64,000 bases of DNA from Hydractinia symbiolongicarpus (Eukaryota; Cnidaria; Hydrozoa; Anthoathecata; Hydractiniidae). The first letter of the stretch is position 1. Each line of letters begins with the position of its first letter. The notes under the pieces were generated by a model. It saw nothing but the letters and a program-made list of their open reading frames with translations, did not search any database and was not told the DNA's origin. Positions 1-9,937 of the stretch are shown piece by piece. Location of the stretch: assembly GCF_029227915.1 (NCBI RefSeq), contig NC_079881.1, positions 20,931,501 through 20,995,500 of the forward strand, read 5' to 3'. A program made the translations under genes and the position numbers.

Positions 1-1092
1 CCGGTGAGTTGACAGGGGTGTTACGGTGAGTCATAAGAACGTTGACAGCGTTTTCATTGTCTAATTTCCCGTTTCTTGGATCAACATTGCCGAGGAGGAT
101 GCGCTTAGCTGATTTGACAACGGCTTTCGCTCTCCCGTTGCTTTGGGCATAGTAGGCTGACAATAAGCGTTGGCGGATCCTCCATTGTTTCAGGAAGACT
201 CTATAGTCGTGCAAGTCGAATGGTGGGCCTCCATCGGCAGCAATCTTTTCCGGTACTCCGAACAGGGCAAAGTACATCAGTAGGACTTTTTTGAGGGACC
301 GGAAGTGTTAGATTTGCAACTTCGACCCATCCAGAGTATGCGTCTACATAGATGAGGTAAGTGAATCCTGAGAGTTTGCATAGGTCTGTGGCGACGATTT
401 CGAACGGAACTTCTGGTGATCGTGACTCGATTGGTGGTTCTGTCGGCTGTGTTGGTGCTTGCTCGTTGCATTGGCGCCATTGAGGTCGGTACAATCTCAC
501 AGCTGCATCAAGTCCTGGCCAAAAGAATCTCTCACGAGCATTTTGCCATCATACTGCTGACTCCCTGGTGGGCTGCGTGTAGGCCTTCGAGGACGATGCG
601 ACGGAGATCTTTGGGGATGAGCATTTTGTGGCGTTTGAACGGCACGCCGCCGACAACATACAGTTCTTCTCGCATGTTCCAGTAGGGATGCAGGTCGGTA
701 TGCAGGTCGGCCTTCGTAGACGGGAATCCGTTAGTGATTACGTCAACAAGGGCGATGCACTCCTGGTCATGAGCTGCATGGCGTCGGACGATTTCCCAGT
801 CGACTGAGGAGGTACTATCTGCTTCTGATTGTGCGAATGATAGTGCTGCTGCTTCACAGGCTTCAGTCTCATTGGCTTCTTCGACGGGGTTACGGGATGT
901 GGTGTTGGCAAACTTCATCTTCTTGGACTTGCCTGGGATGTGGACGATCTTGAAACGGTACATGAGTGTTTTCTCCATGAGGTATAGTAACCGTGGGTTT
1001 GATATCGAACTTAGTTCTCTGTCGTTCAGTATCCTAGTCAGCGGTTTGTGGTCGACCGCTACCGTAAGATTTGGGGACCCCAACACGAACAT
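1..1092 (-). pseudogene. pol: Ty3/gypsy RNase H end and integrase, partial
   Basis: The stretch 1092-532 holds the end of RNase H (VDHKPLTRILND) and the integrase HHCC zinc finger (two His in LHAAHQG, with the Cys pair split by a frameshift near 530). The catalytic core follows: first Asp in IVATDLCKLSGF with YVDAYSGWVEV (500-300), second Asp in AADGGPPF (about 235). The third acidic residue should lie in the block SNGRAE, but bases 125-127 encode Lys (SNGRAK), so the core has lost its catalytic Glu in addition to its frameshifts. The window edge cuts the C-terminal part. Confidence 0.85.
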
Positions 1093-1191
1093 TTGACAAC
1101 GTTGTAGGCCGTGGACAACTGCTAGGGCTTCCCCCTTCGATTGGGGCGTATCTGCTCTCAGCGTCGTTCGTGAAACGGGAGCCAGCGAAGA

Positions 1192-2549
1192 CTAGTTTCC
1201 AATGGTCGTCTCCACAATCCGGTTTGGAGGATCCCTGACATCACAGTGCTTCTGTGTCAGATCGAAACCTATTCCTGTTTTTGACCAGTCTGTTGTCAAA
1301 CAGGTAGGGCGTTGTGGTTCAAATGTTCTCACACCGTCTTTAACTAGTTTGATAATCTTATTCTTGGAAGCTTCGAAAAGTTCATCTAACGTTTCGTCCC
1401 AAAAGAATGTCTTTGATGATAGTATTTGTCGAAACGGTTCCATGATCGGGGCCTGAGCAAAAGCGTATGCGAGTTGGTTGACTAGTCCAAACCAGGATCT
1501 CACGTCAGTGACACATTTTGGTGTTGGGAAGTCCTTGATGGCGGAGAGGATTTTCCTAAGCGGGCGGTATCCGTCTTCGAATAGCTCAAAACCAGCGAAT
1601 TCGACGACTGGTTGACAAAACTGAAATTTATCTTTGTTGAACACAATGCCGTTGTTGGCGCACAGAATTAGATAGTCTATTGTGTGCCAGAAAGAGTTTT
1701 CGATGCTGTTGTCCCAAAGAAGTGTATCGTCAATAATTCTTGCGGATCGTGGGAATCCTTGCGTGATGTCGTCGAATCTCCGAGTGTACGCGTCTCCGGA
1801 GACGTGGTATCCCATAGGGGCACGGCAGTATCGGTACCGGCCCCATTCTGTGATGAACTCTTGGTGGATTCGTGGAGCGGTAAGCTGTGATATCCGTTCC
1901 ATGCGTCTATTACGGTCCTGAGGGTTCTCACAGGGACAGTTGATACGACAATGAAGGGGCTTGGTGTGTGATGTGGTTCTCTGAGAGTGGCATCGTTGAG
2001 TTTTTGCAGATCGACGGTGCGGCGAGGGTCTCCGTTTTTCTTGGCGGTTACGACCATGCGTGCACACCATGGTGATGTTGTTCCTTGGGGAACCTTCTCG
2101 ATGATTCCTAAGCGGACGTCTCGATCCATGTCTTCTTTAACCTTCTGTTTCCAGTGATGTGGGACTGGGATGGGTGTATGAGCCGCGTAGGGGGTCGCGT
2201 CTTCTTTAAGGTGTAGTCGGACGGGTTCTCCTGTCATCGTAGGTAGTTCTTGATGAGGGCATTGATTGAAGGCGGAGGAGTTGAATGTGTTGAGGATCCA
2301 TTCTTTCAATTTCGGACTGTTCTCTGGTATGGGCTCGAAAGGGATGTCTTTCGGCCGTTCTGGTGGTGGCCTTCTCTTGAGGCAGTGGCACTCATCGGCT
2401 GGAGATTCGTCCGTAGTTAATGGGCCGTTCCTTTTACCAAATTTTGTGTGTGTTCGTTCGATGACGCTGATGGAGACGTCGATCTTGGGTGGCTTCTCAG
2501 GTTGGATTGGGGCGAAGGAGTCGCCCTTCCACTCCATGTGGGAGGGCAA
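1192..2549 (-). pseudogene. pol: Ty3/gypsy reverse transcriptase and start of RNase H
   Basis: The left part of the RT domain is in one frame (2549 to about 1870) with the fingers signature WCARMVVTAKKNGDPR and DLQKLND. The palm continues in another frame (about 1870-1192) with APMGYHVSGDAYTRR and the catalytic box, here IIDDTL where YIDDxL is usual. It is followed by the connection region and the first RNase H strand (CLTTDWSKTGIGF). A frameshift near 1870 divides fingers from palm. The neighbouring integrase lies downstream in the same transcript direction. Confidence 0.85.
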
Positions 2550-2560
2550 GGCTGCATTTG

Positions 2561-3695
2561 CTAGGGTCGGTTGTTCGGATGCGGGGCCAGACGAAAATCC
2601 TCAGCGTTTGCGAAGGCGAAGGATGATGCATCTTCCGGTTGGCTTGATTCACCTTGGTGTGGTTGGGCGGTTTCTACTCCTGTGGCGTGTGCTTGTGAGC
2701 GGTTGGATGTGTCTTTAATGCACACGGCACGGAAGTGCCCTCGAATACCGCAATGACCACAGTTCTTATTGAATGCTGGGCAGTCCTTCCGCGACATGGT
2801 TTTCCCTTCGTGTGACGTACGACCGCAGCCCTTACATGGGTGGATGGTTTTGCCTCCTTGTTGTTGTTGCTGTTGCGGGCGTTTGTTTTGGGTGCGTCTG
2901 TAGGTTGATTTTGATTGGTGCGCTGGTACAGTCGGTGGTGGGAGGGTTCGCCCTCATGAGATCAGTTGATTGTTCTGTTGACTCCAGTCATTGCAAGCGT
3001 TCTATTTTGTCTCTCAGCGTTGGTAAGGATGCTGTCTCGGAGAGGATTCGGGACTGGTGTTGTTGGTTTCTCAAACCGAACACTAGTTGATGGGTGATCA
3101 TTTCCTCTGCAAAGCTGACGTGGTGTGGTTCTTCATGGTTTTCGCATGCTACTTTAAATTTGCACAGGATAGCGTACGATCGCAGACGGGCGACGAATTG
3201 TGTAATGGTTTCGCCGTCCATTTGACAGAGTCTAAAAAATTTCATACGATGGACTTCTTTGTGAGTGCCTTTTACGGCAACACCTTTAATAAAGTCTAAC
3301 AATTGATCTTCTGTAGTAGTGTTCAATGTTTCCGTGGCGATGTATTCAAACAGCAGGCGGTTGCCGTCTTGGGAGCATGCTCTAAGTTCTAATCGAAGTA
3401 TATTAGCGTCAGTTATAGCTGTCATGGTCTTATATCTCTCCCAAGAGTCTTTGAAGAGTTCCCATTCTTGTTTGTCGGTGTCGGCGTTGATCACCGGTCA
3501 GTCAGGGGATTTCGTCTTTACCCTTGGTTGTTGGTGTTGGTGTTGTTGGGGTGGTGCAACGACATTGTTTCTTAGCTGTGCGTTTTCAGTTTGGAGAGTT
3601 GTGAGTTGGGTCATTTGTTGCTCCATAAGCATAAGCATACGTTGGATTTGTTCTTCGGTAGCCATGGTGGCGTCTGGTGAGCACGGCTGTTGCAA
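2561..3695 (-). pseudogene. gag: Ty3/gypsy gag with CCHC zinc knuckles
   Basis: This is the structural capsid/nucleocapsid protein of the element. The first 65 codons (3695-3498) are Gln-rich with a short coiled coil. After a frameshift, 3494-2988 encodes an all-helical capsid-like domain with WELFKDSWERY near the start and FVARLRSYA in the middle, as in retrotransposon gag proteins. A third frame at 2797-2561 holds the knuckle CGHCGIRGHFRAVC. The frame changes show decay, not programmed shifting, because there are more than one. The start at 3695 or at the second Met (3665) cannot be separated. Confidence 0.75.
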
Positions 3696-4187
3696 GCGAG
3701 AAATTTAGAATCAGCGCATGCGCCATTTTTAACCGTTTACGGGCTTTAAAAATGTCGCATTAAAATCAAAACAAACATAGCATAAAAGTTCACTGGATAC
3801 AAAATATGGTTGGTTTGTCTACGTGGAAGTTTGAATCCATAACTTTCATTATTTGTTTTCGAATTTAGCAGCAGTTTACCAGAAAAAACACAACTCAAAG
3901 ATGGATAACATTTTTGCTTGCATGGAGAGTATACCTAGCTTGATGGTTGAAATACACAAGTCAAGAGTTTTCCAAAGTTTGGATGAATTCTTATCGCACT
4001 CTACAATGTTGTCAGGAGGGATTTTGAAAATTTTGTGACCACTTCAATTTTTTTGGCTGAGAAATTTCAATTTCAAAATGCCCAAAGTTTCAGTTTTATG
4101 AAAAGATGTTAGACGTTACCAATTGGGCAAATTGAACTTTTTAGACAGGTACATAGCTATACAAGTAATATCTAGCTAAATATATAG
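3696..4187. other. No gene seen
   Basis: AT-rich sequence between the Ty3/gypsy gag and the next coding block. It should hold the 5' LTR and primer-binding site of the element on its left, but I could not find a repeat pair because the partner LTR is outside the window. Confidence 0.4.
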
Positions 4188-4532
4188 TTAAACATTCTTT
4201 AAAAAGTTCCTTTTCTTTACTTCTGGTTTTATTCCCTGTGCTTCTGGACTTGTTGTAAGCAAATGTTGGTTCATCAGATACCGCAAACGTTCTACCGGAT
4301 TTTTGACATTGCTGTATCGGATTTTCATGTGCTTAAAATCGTGATGCAAACTTTCCCCTCCTTGTTCACCATAAAATCCAAAGCCAGCTTTCCATTTTTT
4401 AAAAAAAGGTATCATGTGGTATTCCATCATGTGTAATTTTGGGCTGATGTTTGTATGTGGCCAAGTTATTCGTAGATAACCCAAGAAATTTTTGATCGAA
4501 ATATCTAAAATATAAGTTTCTAAATAAATTTG

Positions 4533-4563
<31 letters not shown>

Positions 4564-6640
4564 TCATCTAAATATGTTGTGATAAAATAACTAACCCAAA
4601 TTTGCTATTGTATCATCATCAAGGTGATGCGAAGAATTGTAAATATTGTGACAAGCCGCAAATTTTTGAAATAGAATTTCAAACTTTTCACATTCTTCTG
4701 TAGCCTTTCCATGAATTTGATTTTTTCCCACATAAGTCTCAACAACATCTGGAATGCTTCTACATAGGATTTTTATGTTTTCGTCCTAAGTGAATCAAAT
4801 TGAAATTTTTGCAAGTGTCCTCACAGACAAATCTCTAAAAAACTTATGTATATAATCTTTATATACCTTTAACATTTTGTGGCAATGATTTCCAATGAAG
4901 CTTTTGCCATGGTAAGCTTGACGTTGTACGCCCAATTTATTTAACGTAACATCTAATGAGGATGCACAAAGTCCAACATTATCAGGCATTTTAGTTTCAT
5001 TTCTCATGTTGTCTCTTCTAATTGTGTTTGTTGTTATTGTAGATTCAAGAATCTTCATTGTCATCGCTGGATACCACTGCCCAATGAATTTCTTCCTGAA
5101 GTGACTCCAAGTTTTCCTCAGCTTAAATAATTTTTTCTTTGATCGTCAATAGTTGCTTCAGATGTTCAATATAATCGCCATAATCAAGATCAAGAGAAAT
5201 GTTTGTTTTCGCAAGCTCAACAGCTATGTCTATGTCTATGGTGTTGCAAAAGTGTTCTAACATGTTAAAAATCTTCAAGTAGACGCCCAAAGTAACATGT
5301 AAACCAGGGATGGAAACCTAAATTTAAGTTATATATGTATATATAAATATCCTTTGAAAGAAAAGTGAGAAGTATATAATAATCCCAAAGACCAAAGATT
5401 TGTACCTGGTCGAGTGGTATACTGAAAAACATTTCTGCGATGACGTTGTTGCATTCTTTTGCTTTCAATGGATCTCGACCAGTTTCGTTAAAACGTTCCA
5501 AATCCTCTTTCAAATTGCTTAGTGTCCTGGGCCCATAACAAGTGTCTCGTGTGTTCATTTGTTCAGATGTAATTAAACACCAAAGACAGCTGTGACGACC
5601 TAACATTTAAAAAGTATTATGCATATAAATTTTGATTTATTCCACCTTTAGGGTAGAATTTTTTGCTGGTAATTAACTTCGCGAGTCGAAAAAAAAATGC
5701 ATTGTGCCAGTATTTTCGCGAATGGCAAACTCTCAAAATTATATAATTAAAATATTTACACTAAAGGTTGGATTCATACAATAAATTTTTTGTCATTATA
5801 TTGAAATGTTTGAATATATCTGATGTTTTTTAAAAAACTTTCTCAACCTACCATTTGCTCCTGTTAGCCCGTACATGGCACAAAGAAATTCATAATCCCC
5901 ATAGAGAAAAACACGCACACATTTTTTTCCCATTTCAGTGTTTGCAACATTCTTATCTGCGCTTTGAATCGATCCAAACAAAGTCGAAGGTTAAACAAGC
6001 GATCCTTAGCTTCGAAGGTGCTAAAAACAACAGTGTTTTCCTTTTTGTTTGGGTTTCTAACATTAGCTATTTGATATGCCATTTTAAATGTTGTATCGCC
6101 ATGATCACCACCAATTTTAAGATGAACCTCTCCTTCAGGAATAAAGCTAGGAGTAAATATTTGTTTGTGCATCTCTCTTAATCTCTGTAGTATATGACCA
6201 ACAACATTGTAAAGATAAACCCAAGGCTTTGGGACAATAGATATTCTCTTGCTGCCCTTGACCTTAACATGAAGTGGTGCTAACTCTGCTTGCAATCCTT
6301 TCTGTACCCAATTGTTTGCTGTTTCTCGTACAATTTTTTCGGATGCCATTTTGATGTCAAATGTTCGCAACCATCTTGAAATTTCTCTCATTTGGTTCCA
6401 GGGTAAATTGAGGGTTGACTTCATTGCAGCTACATGATCAGGTGATATTATAGTCCGATTTCCCCATTTTGTCATGATCTCTTGCCTACTTTCAGCTCCG
6501 ATTCCTTTTATAATTGAGGCTGTTTGAGCAACAAAAGCATCTTCAGTATTACCAGATACCAATTCAATTATATTTTTAGCTCTTTTGCTTCGGTAAAGCA
6601 AATTACGTTTGCATGTGACACTGGAATCTTTACGTGGCAT
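4188..6640 (-). pseudogene. Multi-exon transposase-like protein of unrecognised class
   Basis: At least six coding blocks on the minus strand join in one order: 6640 to about 5925 (265-codon N-terminal part), about 5925-5840 (frame changed, FLYGDYEFLCAMYGLTGANGR), 5600-5405 (HSCLWCLITSEQ), 5317-5130 (GLHVTLGVYLKIFNMLEHF), 5064-4590 (LGVQRQAYHGKSFIGNHC) and 4541-4188 (FYGEQGGESLHHDFKHM). The likely start is MPRKDSS at 6640. Conserved-looking acidic positions are the Asp in LKIGGDHGD, the Asp in YGDYEFLC and the Glu in GEQGGES, with a CxxC between the second and third. This resembles an RNase-H-fold transposase core interrupted by a helical, zinc-binding insert. I recall similar proteins in cnidarians but cannot name the family. 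A frameshift near 5920 shows decay. Confidence 0.6.
4540..4562. repeat. TA dinucleotide microsatellite
   Basis: A run of about eleven TA units lies inside an intron of the transposase-like gene, immediately upstream of its last coding block. Confidence 0.9.
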
Positions 6641-6661
6641 TGTTATTGGTGTTAGGGTCAA

Positions 6662-7480
6662 AGGCTAAAATATATAGATTTGTTATTTATGTGATTAAAC
6701 TTTTTGAGCCTAAAAATTTTGAGCTGACCTTTTGCAAATAGGCAAATTATTTAGGTTAAATCTTGACATGGATTTTCTGTTTTGCTTTGCTAAATTGTAT
6801 TTTTGATTATATAGGACGAACAGCCAATTACTAATATGAGAAATCGTAAGAACAATATCAAACGAAGATCCCTACAACGTGAATGTAAGTCCTTGATTTT
6901 TTATTATTTTAGCTTTCTCAAATAGAAATATGTGGACACACATCTTTTTAGAATACTATTAGACCTTTATGTGTTGTCTGCAAGTTCCGGAGAATTGCTT
7001 TAATCTTTTATTGCTTTGTATTCTTTATTTTGTTTTTTAGTGAAGAATGAAATCCACTGGCTGTTATTGTTATTGTTTATATGACCAAAGATTGCAGCAA
7101 GCTTTATTGACATTAAGATAAACAATAGGCGAATGCGTTAGCACAAGCAGAACAAGATTAACAAATATGTTCTTGCTTAATTAGTTTTCTTATTGACATT
7201 TGGTGTAGTATACTTATAAGATATACTTATATATGTATTATAAGATGGAATGTAAATATCTACGCAAATGTTTATCGTTGTCTTGTGTTTAATCCCCTTC
7301 TAGACTGCCTTTATTTCAGAAAAGCCAAAGATCTTTTGTTAAAATTATTCTTTTATTTGATTTTCGAGATAAATTGTTAGTCGCATTTGATGTGGTACTT
7401 TAATATCAGATTTTTATTTCATTAAGAGGCAGTAGAAATTTATATCTGTGGCTTTTACAAAACATTAAGAATTGGCAGGT
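6662..7480. other. No gene seen
   Basis: AT-rich sequence with no ORF of note in either strand and no repeat that I could detect. It separates the transposase-like gene from the tandem-repeat region. Confidence 0.5.
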
Positions 7481-7970
7481 CAGGAGCAATCCATACACAA
7501 AAAAAATTAGCTAACATTTGCGAAAGTACCTTATCAAAGTATTCAGGTGAGAATTCTCGATTTTAGAAGCAATCCATACATAAGAGATTCGGTTATTTCG
7601 GTAAAGCGGGTCTCTGATAAACATTTAGAAAAAAGAGCTCCTGTTTCAAAAAGTACTCCATACGTAAAAGATACGATTGTTTCGGTGAATTAGACTTTTG
7701 ATAAACATTCGGGAAAAGGGTCCTGTATCTAGAAGCAATCCATACACAAGACATACGATTGTTTCAGTAAATTAGACTTTTGATAAACATTCGGGAAAAG
7801 GGTCCTGTATCTAGAAGCAATCCATACATAAGACGTACGGGTGTTTCGTTAATTAGACTTTTGATAAACATTCGGGAAAAGGGTCCTGTTTCTAGAAGCA
7901 ATCCATACATAAGACGTACGGTTGTGTCGGTAAATTAGGCCTTTGATAAAAGTTTAGATAATGCTTTTGT
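7480..7970. repeat. Degenerate tandem repeat, unit about 80 bp
   Basis: Five to six diverged units share AAGCAATCCATACATAAGA, then a GGTTGTTTCGGTAAATTAGA-like block, then TTTTGATAAACATTCGGG. Unit starts are near 7567, 7658, 7732, 7815 and 7893. Divergence between copies is higher at the left edge and lower toward the right, so the array seems to have grown at its right side. Confidence 0.85.
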
Positions 7971-9850
7971 CGCGTTCAATATTGACAGGAAAATAAAATT
8001 TCAGAACAAAAATCACCAAATTCGGCACTTGTCCATAGCATTATCAGTTAAGCACTTCATATTTCTCTCGTTTCGTTCAATTTTGACAGAAAAATGAAAT
8101 TTCAGAACAAAAATCCCCAAATTCGGCACTTGTCCATAGCATTATCAGTTAAGCGCTTCATATTTCTCTCGTTTCGTTCAATTTTGGCCGGAAAATAAAA
8201 TTTCAGAACAAAAGTCAACAAATTCGGCACTTTTCTATGACAGTATCAGTCAAACGCCTCATATTTCTCTCGTTTCGTTCAATTTTGACAGAAAAATGAA
8301 ATTTCAGCACAAAAGTCAACAAATTCGGCACTTGTCCATAGCATTATCAGTCAAACGCCTCATATTTCTCTCGTTTCGTTCAATTTTGACAGAAAAATGA
8401 AATTTCAGAACAAAAATCACCAAATTCGGCACTTGTCCATAGCATTATCAGTTTAGCGCTTCATATTTCTCTCGTTTCGTTCAATTTTGACAGAAAAATG
8501 AAATTTCAGAACAAAAGTCAACAAATTCGGCACTTGTCCATAGCATTATCAGTTAAGCGCTCCAACTTTCTCTCGTTTCGCTAAATTTTGGCCGGAAAAT
8601 AAAATTTCAGAACAAAAGTCAACAAATTTGGCACTTGTCTATGACAGTATCAGTTAAACGCCTCATATTTCTCTCGTTTCGTTCAATTTTGACAGAAAAA
8701 TGAAATTTCAGAACAAAAATCACCAAATTCGGCACTTGCCCATAGCATTATCAGTTAATCTCTCGTTTCGCTAAATTTTGGCCGGAAAATAAAATTTCAG
8801 AACAAAAGTCAACAAATTCGACACTTGTCTATGACAGTATCAGTTGAATGCTTCATATTTCTCACTTGTTTATAGCATTATCAGTTAAGCGCTCCAGCTT
8901 TCTCTCGTTTCGCTAAATTTTGGCCGGAAAATAAAATTTCAGAACAAAAGTCAACAAATTCGGCACTTGTCCATAGCATTATCAGTTTAGCGCTTCATAT
9001 TTCTCTCGTTTCGTTCAATTTTGACAGAAAAATGAAATTTCAGAACAAAAGTCAACAAATTCGGCACTTGTCCATAGCATTATCAGTTAAGCGCTCCAAC
9101 TTTCTCTCGTTTCGCTAAATTTTGGCCGGAAAATAAAATTTCAGAACAAAAGTCAACAAATTTGGCACTTGTCTATGACAGTATCAGTTAAACGCCTCAT
9201 ATTTCTCTCGTTTCGTTCAATTTTGACAGAAAAATGAAATTTCAGAACAAAAATCACCAAATTCGGCACTTGCCCATAGCATTATCAGTTAATCTCTCGT
9301 TTCGCTAAATTTTGGCCGGAAAATAAAATTTCAGAACAAAAGTCAACAAATTCGACACTTGTCTATGACAGTATCAGTTGAATGCTTCATATTTCTCACT
9401 TGTTTATAGCATTATCAGTTAAGCGCTCCAGCTTTCTCTCGTTTCGCTAAATTTTGGCCGGAAAATAAAATTTCAGAACAAAAGTCAACAAATTCGGCAC
9501 TTGTCTATGACAGTATCAGTTAAACGCCTCATATTTCTCTCGTTTCGTTCAATTTTGACAGAAAAATGAAATTTCAGAACAAAAATCACCAAATTCGGCA
9601 CTTGCCCATAGCATTATCAGTTAATCTCTCGTTTCGCTAAATTTTGGCCGGAAAATAAAATTTCAGAACAAAAGTCAACAAATTCGACACTTGTCTATGA
9701 CAGTATCAGTTGAATGCTTCATATTTCTCACTTGTTTATAGCATTATCAGTTAAGCGCTCCAGCTTTCTCTCGTTTCGCTAAATTTTGGCCGGAAAATAA
9801 AATTTCAGAACAAAAGTCAACAAATTCGGCACTTGTTTATGGCATTATTA
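7970..9850. repeat. About 100-bp satellite with 534-bp higher-order repeat
   Basis: Units of 100-101 bp contain CTCTCGTTTCGTTCAATTTT, AAATTTCAGAACAAAA, AAATTCGGCACTTG and TAGCATTATCAGTTAAGCGC. Two subtypes alternate, one with TTTGACAGAAAAATG and one with TTTGGCCGGAAAATA. A composite block that includes a deleted junction (TCAGTTGAATGCTTCATATT) recurs at 8841, 9375 and 9707, that is at 534 bp and then 332 bp. The second interval is 202 bp shorter, equal to two basic units. No ORF of note is present. Confidence 0.9.
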
Positions 9851-9937
9851 ATTAAGCGGTCTAGGTTATTGCACAGCATTTAAAATAGGGTAATGTAGAC
9901 AATAAAGAGAAAACATTTTTTTAAAACATGCATTTCC

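Larger units (their letters stand above)
1..3695 (-). mobile_element. Ty3/gypsy LTR retrotransposon, decayed, cut by the window edge
   Basis: Reading the minus strand from 3695 downward gives the order gag, CCHC knuckle, reverse transcriptase, RNase H and integrase, which is the Ty3/gypsy order. Several frameshifts break the polyprotein (near 3495, 2555, 1870, 1195, 1120 and 530), so this copy is not functional. I could not identify the 5' LTR, which should lie just right of 3700, and the 3' LTR is outside the window. GC content is visibly higher than in the sequence to the right of 3.7 kb, as expected for a self-contained insertion. Confidence 0.9.

Noticed and set aside
201-500. Separate small gene on the minus strand
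   Set aside because: It is the integrase core of the Ty3/gypsy element in one of its broken frames.
4188-6640. RAG1-like recombinase
   Set aside because: The order of acidic residues and a CxxC is suggestive, but the RAG1 and Transib sequence motifs themselves are not there; I kept it as an unassigned transposase-like gene.
7970-9850. CRISPR-like array
   Set aside because: Repeats are contiguous 100-bp satellite units without unique spacers, and the DNA is eukaryotic.
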